Source: Clostridioides difficile
GTDB lineage: Bacteria; Bacillota; Clostridia; Peptostreptococcales; Peptostreptococcaceae
Direction of reading: 5' to 3'
Length of the DNA stretch: 64,000 bases
Assembly: GCA_024919175.1 (NCBI GenBank)
Contig: CP103804.1
Span: 3,906,001-3,970,000, forward strand
The position numbers were made by a program, and so were the translations under genes. Within the stretch, counting starts at the first letter, position 1; every line of letters begins with the position of its first letter. Under the pieces are notes generated by a model. The model saw nothing but the letters and a program-made list of their open reading frames with translations. It was not told where the DNA came from and ran no database searches. Positions 37,701-46,151 of this stretch are shown here, in pieces.

Positions 37701-40700
37701 TTATTAAATGATTGAGTGTTAGATAAAATATCTTTAATTCTTATTTTTTGCAATATTTTTTTATTACTTTCTTCTAAATATCTAGATAAAATAAAGTCAA
37801 TTCCTTCTGTAGACCATTCATACTCAAAAGAAGAACTATCTAAATTTATATTTACTTTTTTGTGGAATGTATTTTGATTAAGAACTATAATCTCAGGGTA
37901 ATACTCATTTGAATAATAATTAGTATTAATATTTATTAAACTTGTATACAAATCAGGTGCAATCAATATTTTATTGATATATCTATCTATTCCATAGAGA
38001 GGTTCATAAGAAAAATCTAGTGAAGTAGATATATCTTCGCCTGTATCAAGATTATATATAGGTTCTACTACAACATTTCTACCACTTCCGCTAAATATAG
38101 TATTTTTAGATGATGATGTTTTCCATTCACCAAAATATATATCTATATTTTTATTATTGTCACAAATAAATTCTACATATCCAAGATTGGTTTTACCAAC
38201 AAGGGTAAAGTATTTATCGACTACAAAATTTATATCTTTAAATCCAAACAATTTCCATAAATTTACATTGTCCAAAAATAAATTCATAAAATTAGAGGTA
38301 TTATAATGTCCACCTGAATTTTTTACAAAATCAAGGTAATATGAATATACAGATTCGTTTAAATATAATCCATTTACTTTTACTTTATTTTTACCAATTA
38401 AGGAAATCGAAAAATCTATACTTTTATCAGTCTTATTATCAACATAGTATTTTCCTGTTATAGTATTAATATCATCTTTTATAAATACATTTATATCTTC
38501 AGCAATAAAATCTTTACTGTTAAATTCTAGTGTACTACCATTATAAAGTTCTAATATATTTTTATTGTCTTTTTTATAATGTACTATGCTTTTTTGACTC
38601 ATTTTAGATATAGCTCCAAAATATTTATTATTAGATTCATCAGTGTAGTTGTACTCTATATTTTTACTATCTAGACCTAGAATATTTATTTTCTCAATAA
38701 TACTAGATAAATTAGATATCAAATAATCTTTATCTCCAGACAATAATAAACTATAAGATTTTGCAACAAGATTTATTTCTATTACTAAGCTAATTTTATC
38801 GTCTAACTCACAAGTCAAGAATATATATCTGTCTTTATTATCTATATCACCTGAAAAACTTATTGTTTGATTACCTATAATAAGTTTATTTTTATTTATA
38901 TCGATTTTACTTAAAACATTTTTTATTAAATTTCCTTTTTTTATAGTACCATTCTCTATAGATATTTCTCTTACTTCATTATCAATATTAAATATCCATA
39001 AATCATCTTTAGATAAATTTATATTCGTTGATATTGGATATGAAGATAATAATAAAGAGTAAGTACCTCCTGTTCCATCAAATGAATAAGATAACTTGTT
39101 TCTAATTTCGTTAGTAGTTATAGTTGGCATTATGAAGTTTCTAGTGTTTTTATCTAATTTAATTTTAATATTTGTGTTTTCATAAACTGGTTTTAATGTA
39201 GTTATTGCAAAATCTAAAAATGCATTGAATCTCCAGTAAAATTTGCCTGGGTATAAATCTCTTATTGAATCAAGTAATTTAGTCCCATCATTTTCTAATC
39301 CTCTTAAGCCTGGAACTGCTCCAGTGTCCCACCAAAATACTCTTGAAGGAGCATTAGGTAACAGCATTAAATTTTTTGAAAAATTTAATGAGTTCGTTTG
39401 CATACCTATAGCTGGATAAACTGATAATGGTGGAATATGAGAACTTATATATGGAGAAGAGAAAAAGTGATCTATATTACCAGTTACTGTATGAGCTGAG
39501 CCACCCTCCATTGATAATATATTACATTTTCCTAGTTTTATCGCATTAGTATTAAAATCTATTTCTGATATTACTAAATCATCAATAGGAACTAAAATTT
39601 TATCATCTTCTGTTTTGAAAGGACCATATTTTTTAGATTCAGCCAAATGATTAAAATAGCCTACTACTGAAGTTGCCTCATCATGTAATATTAATTCATT
39701 ATTAACTAGTGAAGGTATTCCAGCAGATATACCAGCTATAGGTACTAAGAAAATAGTAATTTCAGTACCTATTCCAACAATTGAAGATACCAGTGCAGCA
39801 ATAGATAATGACATATTTACTGCTAAGACCCCCACCTTAGCTTCTAGTTCTTTTTTTAGCAATGGGTCATGTTCGTCTAATAATTCCTTAATTGCTGCAC
39901 TTAAGTTTACTCCGTCTAATATAGTAGCTACAATAGGTATTCCTTCTGTTATAGTAGGTAGTACATTTATAGTTTCATTTACTGCATTTGATATTAAGTT
40001 TAATAATTGGATAGAGTCATATATAGTGTTTAGTCCTGTACTGAATAGTTGAGCATATAGTTGAACCTTAACTGAAGTACTTAAACCATTTAATACATCT
40101 TTATTGCTACTATAATCTATTAATGATTGAATAAAGAATGCTGAGTTTAATGTATTAACTTGAGGTGCATGATCTAATTCTACATTATATATTAAATTAC
40201 CATTAACATCTGCAACTACACTATTTTTTATAGTTTTTATCTCTTTTGTAATATGTTCACTATATTCTGAAAAAATTTCTTTTTCTGTCTGTACATAAAC
40301 TGATTCACCATCACTTTTGTTAATAAATCTTACAGAATAAGTTGAATTATTTTTTGAGATATCTTCAAAAGATATTAAATACTTATCATCTAAATTATTT
40401 GATTTTTTTAATTCATGTAATTCATCAGATACATTTTCAAGGAGCTTAAACTCATTTACTAAATCATCTATAGAGTTGTGAATTACATTTTTAACAGGTT
40501 CTAATTTCTCATAATAAATCTGATCTCCTATAGATGATTCAACATCAAACTTAAGATTATTTAAGATAGATTTCACATCAGGATTAATATTTGTATCAAG
40601 TAGTAACGTTTTTATATCTTCTGATATTGATGTTAATTTTGGAATATTTTTAGACTTTGCTTTTAGTTTATTATCTATAGGATCTAAGAAGATATATTCT

Positions 40701-43030
40701 TTACTAGATAAATCCCTCATAATAGCTTCCTCTTTATTTACCCATTTACCTGAATGAGCTAGTAGTTCTTTTCTTCCCTTATCATTAATTCTTACTTCAT
40801 ATTGATTTGCTCCTATAGTAATAGAATCTTTATTTACACCAGATAAAGTAGAAGTAATTTTGTCTATGTTTCTTAGTAGTAATTTGCCAGGATAAGTTTC
40901 TCCAATATTAACATCATAACTAAACATATTACATCCAAGCAAGTTTATTTCTACACTTTTAGGCGATATATCTAATTTTATGGTATCTAAAAATGAACTT
41001 ATCTCATTAGAAAGTGAATCTACACTTAATCTAGCAAATTCACTTGTGTTAAATTCGTCTTTACCATGTCCAATAAAGGTTACTTTTATTTTTTCCTTAT
41101 TTTTTAACCTTTCAGGTATTCTATATTTATTTAATTCTAAAATAGACTTTCCATCATCACTTAAAAAATAGCTCTTTGCACTTTCATTCATATTTCGTTG
41201 TATAATAATACTATTTTCAGGATTTTTAGAAAATAAATTACATGCTGATTCGTAACTTATATCATCTCCTTGTAGTTGTATGATATAATGAACATAATTT
41301 TTACTTCCAGTTTCTTTTATATTATTTGATGGAATTTTATCATTTAATAAATAGTTCTTGTTAATAACAGCATTTTTATTAAAGTCTATTCCACTATCTT
41401 CAGAAAGAGAGCCACCAGTATAATCTCTTACATATTTCTCAAATTCATATTTCACATCTGCATGTTTAAGTCTCCATAAACTATCTGCTTCTTGTTCTGT
41501 AAGTTGAGATATACTATCAGTTGGGAATTTAAATTCCATTATACCTGGTTTTAATAGACCTGCTTCTACAGTATTTTTTTGGAATTCTATAAAATCATAG
41601 TAAGCTGCTACATAAGCTCCTGGACCACTTAAACTTATTGTAGAGGTAGCACCTGGCATAAAACCTACTTCTAAATATCTTGATATTTTATTTAAAAATG
41701 CATAGTTTTCTTGAAGATCTGAATTAGTTAATGACTCATTGAAAATTTTATTCGTCTCAGAGAAGTTAGTGCCAGATTCTATAGCTGGGTTAAGGTGTTT
41801 ATTTAAAATTTGATATCTGTTTTTTATTTGTTCTATTACTAGATTAGTTAGATATGAATCTTTTTTTGATATCAACCCTTGATTTATGACACTGCTGAAA
41901 ACGAAAGTTGCTTTAAGGTCAATATCAGATAAATTTAAATTTCCTAGCTTAGAAAATATCTCAGACTTTTCATTTTTACTTTCTATAATAATTTTAAATT
42001 TATCTTTTAATTGTTGATCAAGTTTATCAAAATTTGCTGATGTATAATTATTTATATATTTCTTATACTTCATAATAGCCTCTAATTTTATCTGCTCCCA
42101 AGTATCTGATGCTATAGAATCAGGCCTAGATATTGTTTTATATAAATCAGAGTGTATACCTGGAAGCATATCAACATCTAAGTATACTCCTCCAAATTTC
42201 TTTAAGACTAATAATCTTACTACATCAGATGCTGCAGCTAGATTTCCATGATTTAATAATTCTTGATTATAAATACTTAATAATTCTTGTTCTGTAAACA
42301 AGTTATTAGATCTTATATCTATCCCATTGTTACTATTTATTTTTCTCAAAGAATTTGCTCTATAGGATTCTAATAAACCTGTATCTTTATTATATTCAGA
42401 TACTAGATGAGACTTTATAATATCATCTATTGTAGGTATTGTAGGTTTATTGATTTCAGATTTATAATAACCCATGAATCTCTTTTGTCTATCATATATA
42501 AATTCCATTCTTTTTTGGTAAAATACCATATAATTAAATTGAGGATCTTGAATATCTTTTTCTAATAACTGTAATGCATCAGTGGTAGAAGCCTCAACTA
42601 TAGCCTTTTTTAGTGTATTAACTAAAAATGCTTCGCCATCATACCATAGTTTAGCACTATATTCTGAATTGATATCAGTCCATTGTTTTATATATTCAAG
42701 AGCAACATCACTGACTTCTCCACCTATCCATACAAAATGTAAATTTTTTTCTACAGAACTTGTGTTGGAATTTTTAATAAGGATTACTTCCTCTGATATA
42801 TCTTCTTTTAAATCATAGAGTGCTTTATTTCTACTTGAATTTTCATATTTCTTCATGAAAATATCAATTGATTCACTTAGTTTTTTTAATTGTAGATATT
42901 TTTCCTCACTATTGTTTGTAACTAACTTATTATATTCATCTAAATTGTTTAATATAGTTTTATACTCATCTTCTTTTGCTTTAACGCTAAATGCTAGTAG
43001 TATTAACTCTGTTCTAGATATTAAAGGCAT
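34799..43030 (-). CDS. tcdA: Toxin A, large clostridial glucosyltransferase (divergent variant)
   Basis: A 2743-residue large clostridial toxin, slightly longer than the usual 2710. Residues 1-540 form the glucosyltransferase that inactivates Rho GTPases (HFVWIGG near 98, the DVD manganese motif in YLDVDMLPG near 285, LTEQEADSLW near 518). The autoprocessing site GGSL-SED lies near 542; the cysteine protease has Asp, His (FIGHGKDEF) and Cys (NLLGCNMFS) near 590, 655 and 700. A hydrophobic translocation segment follows at roughly 960-1130. From about residue 1830 the CROP receptor-binding repeats continue to the end, with seven long repeats marked by GFEYFAPAN. AGGAGGAGG precedes the ATG. The glucosyltransferase part looks more divergent from reference TcdA than the middle part. 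Confidence 0.97.
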   Translation of the reverse strand: MPLISRTELILLAFSVKAKEDEYKTILNNLDEYNKLVTNNSEEKYLQLKKLSESIDIFMKKYENSSRNKALYDLKEDISEEVILIKNSNTSSVEKNLHFVWIGGEVSDVALEYIKQWTDINSEYSAKLWYDGEAFLVNTLKKAIVEASTTDALQLLEKDIQDPQFNYMVFYQKRMEFIYDRQKRFMGYYKSEINKPTIPTIDDIIKSHLVSEYNKDTGLLESYRANSLRKINSNNGIDIRSNNLFTEQELLSIYNQELLNHGNLAAASDVVRLLVLKKFGGVYLDVDMLPGIHSDLYKTISRPDSIASDTWEQIKLEAIMKYKKYINNYTSANFDKLDQQLKDKFKIIIESKNEKSEIFSKLGNLNLSDIDLKATFVFSSVINQGLISKKDSYLTNLVIEQIKNRYQILNKHLNPAIESGTNFSETNKIFNESLTNSDLQENYAFLNKISRYLEVGFMPGATSTISLSGPGAYVAAYYDFIEFQKNTVEAGLLKPGIMEFKFPTDSISQLTEQEADSLWRLKHADVKYEFEKYVRDYTGGSLSEDSGIDFNKNAVINKNYLLNDKIPSNNIKETGSKNYVHYIIQLQGDDISYESACNLFSKNPENSIIIQRNMNESAKSYFLSDDGKSILELNKYRIPERLKNKEKIKVTFIGHGKDEFNTSEFARLSVDSLSNEISSFLDTIKLDISPKSVEINLLGCNMFSYDVNIGETYPGKLLLRNIDKITSTLSGVNKDSITIGANQYEVRINDKGRKELLAHSGKWVNKEEAIMRDLSSKEYIFLDPIDNKLKAKSKNIPKLTSISEDIKTLLLDTNINPDVKSILNNLKFDVESSIGDQIYYEKLEPVKNVIHNSIDDLVNEFKLLENVSDELHELKKSNNLDDKYLISFEDISKNNSTYSVRFINKSDGESVYVQTEKEIFSEYSEHITKEIKTIKNSVVADVNGNLIYNVELDHAPQVNTLNSAFFIQSLIDYSSNKDVLNGLSTSVKVQLYAQLFSTGLNTIYDSIQLLNLISNAVNETINVLPTITEGIPIVATILDGVNLSAAIKELLDEHDPLLKKELEAKVGVLAVNMSLSIAALVSSIVGIGTEITIFLVPIAGISAGIPSLVNNELILHDEATSVVGYFNHLAESKKYGPFKTEDDKILVPIDDLVISEIDFNTNAIKLGKCNILSMEGGSAHTVTGNIDHFFSSPYISSHIPPLSVYPAIGMQTNSLNFSKNLMLLPNAPSRVFWWDTGAVPGLRGLENDGTKLLDSIRDLYPGKFYWRFNAFLDFAITTLKPVYENTNIKIKLDKNTRNFIMPTITTNEIRNKLSYSFDGTGGTYSLLLSSYPISTNINLSKDDLWIFNIDNEVREISIENGTIKKGNLIKNVLSKIDINKNKLIIGNQTISFSGDIDNKDRYIFLTCELDDKISLVIEINLVAKSYSLLLSGDKDYLISNLSSIIEKINILGLDSKNIEYNYTDESNNKYFGAISKMSQKSIVHYKKDNKNILELYNGSTLEFNSKDFIAEDINVFIKDDINTITGKYYVDNKTDKSIDFSISLIGKNKVKVNGLYLNESVYSYYLDFVKNSGGHYNTSNFMNLFLDNVNLWKLFGFKDINFVVDKYFTLVGKTNLGYVEFICDNNKNIDIYFGEWKTSSSKNTIFSGSGRNVVVEPIYNLDTGEDISTSLDFSYEPLYGIDRYINKILIAPDLYTSLININTNYYSNEYYPEIIVLNQNTFHKKVNINLDSSSFEYEWSTEGIDFILSRYLEESNKKILQKIRIKDILSNTQSFNKMSIDFKDIKNLSLGYIMHNFKSFNSENELDRDHLGFKTIDNKTYYYNEVGKLTKGLININNSLFYFDPKESNLVTGWKTINGKKYYFDIDTGVASTGYTIINSKHFYFNNDGIMQVGVFKGPNGFEYFAPANSNTDKNNIEGQGIRYQDKFLNLNGNLYYFLANSKATTGWRTIDGKKYYFNPNTAIATVGLQVIDNNKYYFNSDTATILKGWQTVNGSRYYFDTNTDIASAGYKTIDGKNFYFDSDCVMKIGVFSGSNGFEYFAPANTYNNNIEGQAIVYQNKLLTLNGKKYYFDNNSKAFTGWQTIDGKKYYFNLNTAIAVTGWQTIDDKKYYFNPNTAVAFTGWQTIDGKKYYFNPNTAITSTGYTIINSKHFYFNNDGIMQVGVFKGPNGFEYFAPANSNTDKNNIEGQAIFYQNKFLALNGKIYYFNKSSKAVTGWQTLNDKKYYFNPNTAIAATNIYTINNDKYYFSYDGILQNGYITIERNNFYFDANNDSKMVTGVYKGPNGFEYFAPANTYNNNIEGQAIVYKNKFLNFNGKKYYFDNNSKSVTGWQTIDGKKYYFNPNTATATTGWQTLDGKKYYFNLNTAIAATGWQTIDGKKYYFNPNTAIISTGYTIINGASFYFDNNGEMQIGVYKGPYGFEYFAPANTNTDKNNMEGQSIRYQNKLLTFNGKIYYFDKSSKAVTGLQIIDDKKYYFNANTAVAVTGWQTLDGKKYYFDLNNAFAVTGWQTIDGKKYYFNPSTSTISIGYTLINGSHFYFNNDGVMQLGVFKGPNGFEYFAPANTDANNVEGQAIRYQNQFLVFDGKKYYFGSNSKAVTGWIPIPGIGIFDIKVYYFDPSTAIASTGYTIINGASFYFNSNGEMQLGVFKGPNGFEYFAPANTDANNMVGQAIRYQNQFLVFDGKKYYFGNNSKAVTGWQTISDYIYYFFPETAIAAAGGYFTIDGKRYYFDANGVAGKVYP
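35000..37550 (-). repeat. CROP repeat array inside tcdA
   Basis: About 2.5 kb of imperfect tandem repeats of 60-63 bases (short repeats, TGWQTIDGKKYYF type) interspersed with seven longer 90-base repeats (GVFKGPNGFEYFAPAN type). The tcdA coding strand is minus. Arrays of this type recombine easily and explain length variation of the toxin tail. Confidence 0.9.
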
Positions 43031-43408
43031 AAGAACCTCCTCCTATTATTTTTAATAAAGTAAAATATATCATTTGCTTTTATTTTGTTAAAATATTAAT
43101 ATTTCCAAATAATAACTCATTAATTAAATAAAGTATTCATGTTTTAAGCTTACTTTAAATTAATTTTCTTGTTTTTAAGCTTTGAAAATAAATCTTATAC
43201 ACTCCTTGTGTTGATGCTAATTTCAAAGTATCACTTTCTGTTATGACAACTCCTTTCTATTTTTTTAAATAATTTAATATTGATTTTTTATAATTTAAGT
43301 TTTCATATTTAACTCACTTCCTAACATTTTAATCTAAAGACACTCAATTAAGTAATTGACTCTTCTATTATATAAAGAGGTTATCTTCTAGCAATCTGTA
43401 AACCTATT
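43031..43408. other. tcdA leader region with second uviB start fragment
   Basis: The 378 bases between uviB and tcdA contain the tcdA ribosome binding site (AGGAGGAGG) and an AT-rich promoter area. At about 43205-43250 there is a copy of the uviB start (listed separately). From about 43284 to 43333 there are some 49 bases that recur exactly at 44409-44458, the end of the duplicated module. Confidence 0.75.
43190..43255 (-). pseudogene. 5' fragment of uviB with lost start codon
   Basis: On the minus strand ESDTLKLASTQGVYK follows GGAGTTGTCATAACA. The intact gene has GGAGTTGTTATAATG and ESDILKLASTQGIW. The start ATG has become ACA and the frame ends soon afterwards. It is thus a third, dead copy of the beginning of uviB directly upstream of tcdA. 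Confidence 0.8.
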
Positions 43409-43624
43409 TTATATTTTTTTAATACTTTTTATTTCTTTATATATTTTTTCTATAACTTTTAATCTATCAGTTAAATCCTTTATTAAAATTTGATAATTAT
43501 TTTCTCTATCATTTTGTCTTTCATCAAATATTTTTTGTGTTTTTATTATATAAAAAATTAAAAAAATACTTAAAACAGACCATATACCTTGTGTTGATGC
43601 TAATTTCAAAATATCACTTTCCAT
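43409..43624 (-). CDS. uviB: UviB/BhlA-like holin-type small membrane protein
   Basis: A 71-residue protein with one N-terminal membrane helix (about residues 14-29, GIWSVLSIFLIFYIIKT) and a charged coiled C-terminal half (FDERQNDRENNYQILIKDL). This is the architecture of BhlA/UviB, holin-like proteins linked to bacteriocin or toxin release; in Clostridium perfringens uviB lies next to uviA, a TcdR-type sigma factor gene. It occupies the position that tcdE has in a normal PaLoc and may serve toxin A release. AAGGAG precedes the ATG. It sits in the second copy of a duplicated tcdR-uviB module. Confidence 0.8.
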   Translation of the reverse strand: MESDILKLASTQGIWSVLSIFLIFYIIKTQKIFDERQNDRENNYQILIKDLTDRLKVIEKIYKEIKSIKKI

Positions 43625-43639
43625 TATAACAACTCCTTT

Positions 43640-43867
43640 TTATAGCCTTTTTTATTTTCTTAAAATCTCTGTGTTTTTCTAAATAAGCATTAAGATTTAA
43701 TACATCTTCATAAAATTCTATAAATTCAAACTGTATTTACCTGCTCTTCATAATATAAAAATTAACTAAGTTTTTTCAATATTGTCTCAAAATGAATAAA
43801 AATTCTTTTAACCCATCTACCAAATTACTTCTTTAGAAAATAATTAAATCATAAGAATACTTTTCAT
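43640..43867 (-). pseudogene. Decayed second copy of tcdR
   Basis: Reading the minus strand from ATG at 43867, the DNA follows the intact tcdR gene closely at its start and at the stretch GAAAAAACTTAGT...TATGAAGAG (tcdR: KKLSKFLHYEEG). It has early in-frame stops (the eighth codon is TAA), and most of the middle and end is deleted. The last bases, TTTTAAGAAAATAAAAAAGG, still match the tcdR end (FKKIKE). The 5' flank including TTGTCAAAATT is also shared. It is directly followed by intact uviB. Confidence 0.85.
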
Positions 43868-43879
43868 ATAATCACCTCT

Positions 43880-44165
43880 CTTACTATTATAAGGATGACT
43901 TTTTTTAAATTTTGACAACACATATTCAAATTTAAGCATTAGAATTGTAAAAAATATAAAATAAAATTATTTGAAAATACATTAATTTAAAAGATAATCT
44001 TGAAATATATCTAAAAATACTATAAAAACAATATATTTTATTGATATAGTACAGAAAAGTAATATTATATAAATATAATTTTTGAATTTTCAGTTTTTTG
44101 TTGTAAGAAAGGAGGATATCTATAGAACAAATAAAGAAGATAGTAAAACTCTCTATCCATTTCAA
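43880..44165. repeat. Duplicated 5' flank, copy next to tcdR remnant
   Basis: This stretch matches, with substitutions and gaps, the region upstream of the intact tcdR at 45240-45640: shared elements include TTTGACAACA-ATATTCAAA, AAAATACATTAATTTAA and TTGATATRGTA. At its end AGAAAGGAGG (about 44107-44116, plus strand) corresponds to TAGGTGGGG before the small frame at 45627, but here the start codon is missing. Confidence 0.75.
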
Positions 44166-44250
44166 TAAGAAAGATTATGATTGATGTTCATTTTGATAAT
44201 ATCCCCCTTCAAATTATTGTACTATCAAAATAACATACATTTTATCTTAT

Positions 44251-44346
44251 CTATTTATAAAACCCAATTTCTTTATAATTCCAACTAATTACTTCTAATG
44301 ATGTTCTATCAACATCTCCATCATAAACTATTGTATATTTTAATAT
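44251..44346 (-). pseudogene. Possible C-terminal remnant of a phage-type endolysin
   Basis: A 31-codon open stretch on the minus strand ends in TAG and reads ILKYTIVYDGDVDRTS, then LEVISWNYKEIGFYK. It has the look of real protein and reminds me of the C-terminal cell-wall-binding part of clostridial amidase endolysins, a remnant of which (cwlH) is known between tcdE and tcdA in ordinary PaLocs. The family assignment is from memory and tentative; no start codon or ribosome binding site exists. Confidence 0.4.
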
Positions 44347-44529
44347 CTAAACTGTAAAAATATATTACATACCCTCCCTTCTATTTATGAAAATATATTT
44401 TTATTAAGTTTTTTATAATTTAAGTTTTCATATTTAACTCACTTCCTAACATTTTAATTTGAAGATATTTAGTTAATTAATTTACTCTTCTATTAAATAG
44501 AGATGTACTTTGATATAAGTATGTAAACC

Positions 44530-44660
44530 TATCTTATATTTTTTATTTCTATATATTTTCTTTATCATTTTTATTCTCTCTATTAAATTGCTTATTAATA
44601 TTTTATATTTCTTCTCTCTGTTACTTTGTATTTTTTAAATTTAATTTTCTATTACAAATA
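44530..44660 (-). pseudogene. 3' half of a decayed uviB copy after tcdR
   Basis: On the minus strand an open piece reads QSNREKKYKILISNLIERIK and continues MIKKIYRNKK. It aligns with RQNDRENNYQILIKDLTDRL and KVIEKIYKEI of the intact UviB. The membrane half is missing and stops precede it. It lies directly downstream of the intact tcdR, where uviB would be expected. The following 130 bases match the region after intact uviB (43284-43420). Confidence 0.85.
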
Positions 44661-44678
44661 ATATTTTTGATATATAAA

Positions 44679-45230
44679 CTACAGATTTAAATACTTGCCA
44701 TAATCTTCTTTTATTTTTTTAAAGGCTCTATTTTTAGCTTTATTAACAGCTTGTCTTGATATTTTTAATTTTACAGATATTTCTTTGTCAGAATAGCCTT
44801 TTAGATATTTATAAAAAATAACTTTCCTTTGAATACCATATAATTCTTTAAAAACATATTCATAGAAACAAATACTTTCTTCAAAAAAACATTTATTTAA
44901 CTGAATATTAATATTCAATATATTCTCATCAAATTCTACAAATTTAAATTTTCCCTTAGAATATTTTTTAGACAGTTCAAAAGTCTTATTGCGCAATGAT
45001 GTATGAATATATTTGACTATTACACCGTCATTTTTCATATTAAATTTTTCTAAATCCATTTTTTTTAGTAGTTCAATAAAAAATATTATTAAATCTGTGT
45101 TACCCTCTTCATAATGTAAAAATTTACTAAGTTTTTTTAATAAAGGTTCAAAAGCAAATAAAATTTCTTGTAAATCCTCTACTGAATTTCTTCTTGATGA
45201 AATAATTAATTCATAAAAAGATTTCTTCAT
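44679..45230 (-). CDS. tcdR: TcdR, alternative sigma factor for toxin genes
   Basis: A 183-residue group 5 (ECF-like) sigma factor that directs RNA polymerase to toxin promoters. It is very close to reference TcdR (184 residues): KSFYELI near the start, FLHYEEGNTDLIIFFIELL near residue 37 for region 2, and FYKYLKGYSDKEISVKLKIS-RQAVNKAKNRAFKKIK for the region 4 HTH near 140-175. GGGGGG precedes the ATG. It is transcribed towards tcdA but separated from it by 1.6 kb of duplicated and decayed sequence. No tcdC (anti-sigma) gene is in the window. Confidence 0.96.
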   Translation of the reverse strand: MKKSFYELIISSRRNSVEDLQEILFAFEPLLKKLSKFLHYEEGNTDLIIFFIELLKKMDLEKFNMKNDGVIVKYIHTSLRNKTFELSKKYSKGKFKFVEFDENILNINIQLNKCFFEESICFYEYVFKELYGIQRKVIFYKYLKGYSDKEISVKLKISRQAVNKAKNRAFKKIKEDYGKYLNL

Positions 45231-45626
45231 ATAATCCCCCCTGTCGCACTTATATAAGGATGATTTTTTTTGAATTTTGACAACATATATTCAAAATTAG
45301 TGATTACATTTGTAAAATAGATATAATATTTTACAAAAAATATAAAATTAAATTATTTCAAAATACATTAATTTAAGATGTTCTTTAGAAATACATTATT
45401 AAATTGATAAAAAAATTATTTGAAAATAATAAGGGAATCATATAGAAACAATAAATAAATTATATAGAATTAATAAAGGAATTATATAGAAACAATTATT
45501 TTTAAAGAGATTTACAAAAGTAAAATTTTTCATTGATATGGTATAAAAAGTTATATTATACAAATATATATGAGCTATTCATTTTTTTGAATTTCTAGTT
45601 TTTACTGTAATAGGTGGGGAATTATT

Positions 45627-45707
45627 ATGGATATATTGTTATTTGATAATGATGCTAGCTTTGAATTAGAGTTAAAAGATAAGATAAACAATTTATGTGT
45701 ATTTTAA
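45627..45707 (+). CDS. Very short reading frame (26 residues) divergent from tcdR
   Basis: ATG at 45627 is preceded by AGGTGGGG with good spacing. The product MDILLFDNDASFELELKDKI-NNLCVF resembles the first strand and helix of a LytTR-type response regulator, then stops. It is either a truncated regulator gene left at the edge of the toxin locus or a small peptide gene. The equivalent place in the duplicate (about 44107-44165) has kept the Shine-Dalgarno sequence but has a different, start-less sequence. Confidence 0.4.
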   Translation: MDILLFDNDASFELELKDKINNLCVF

Positions 45708-46151
45708 AGTCATATATAAATATACTTAAATATGCCTATCTTTATATATCCCTAAAAATAATCAATAATATATTCCCCGAAATAATCAACAGACATTAAA
45801 ATAATCAACAAACATTAAATTCATCATATATATGCAATTATCCATGTAACTAAATCTATAATAAATTTCTTATTTTAGTCAATAATCATAAGACATCATT
45901 CTGAATATTTAATTCAAGATATATTTTTCATTGTTGCATTAACAATTCGAACATTGCATTTCAATATGAAACACTATATTTCAAATTAGAATATTATTTT
46001 TCTATTTGAAATGTAAAATAAAGAAATATAATATCATTTTATTAAATTACAACAAAATATTTTCATAAAATTGTATTAAAGTAATTTGATTAACAGTCAA
46101 ATTACAATAAATAACATAAAAAAACAAATAAAATATTACAAATCTAAAAAG

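Noticed and set aside
43932..44165. 77-codon minus-strand frame between tcdR copies
   Set aside because: It has no ribosome binding site and lies in the duplicated AT-rich 5' flank, whose other copy is not open in that frame.
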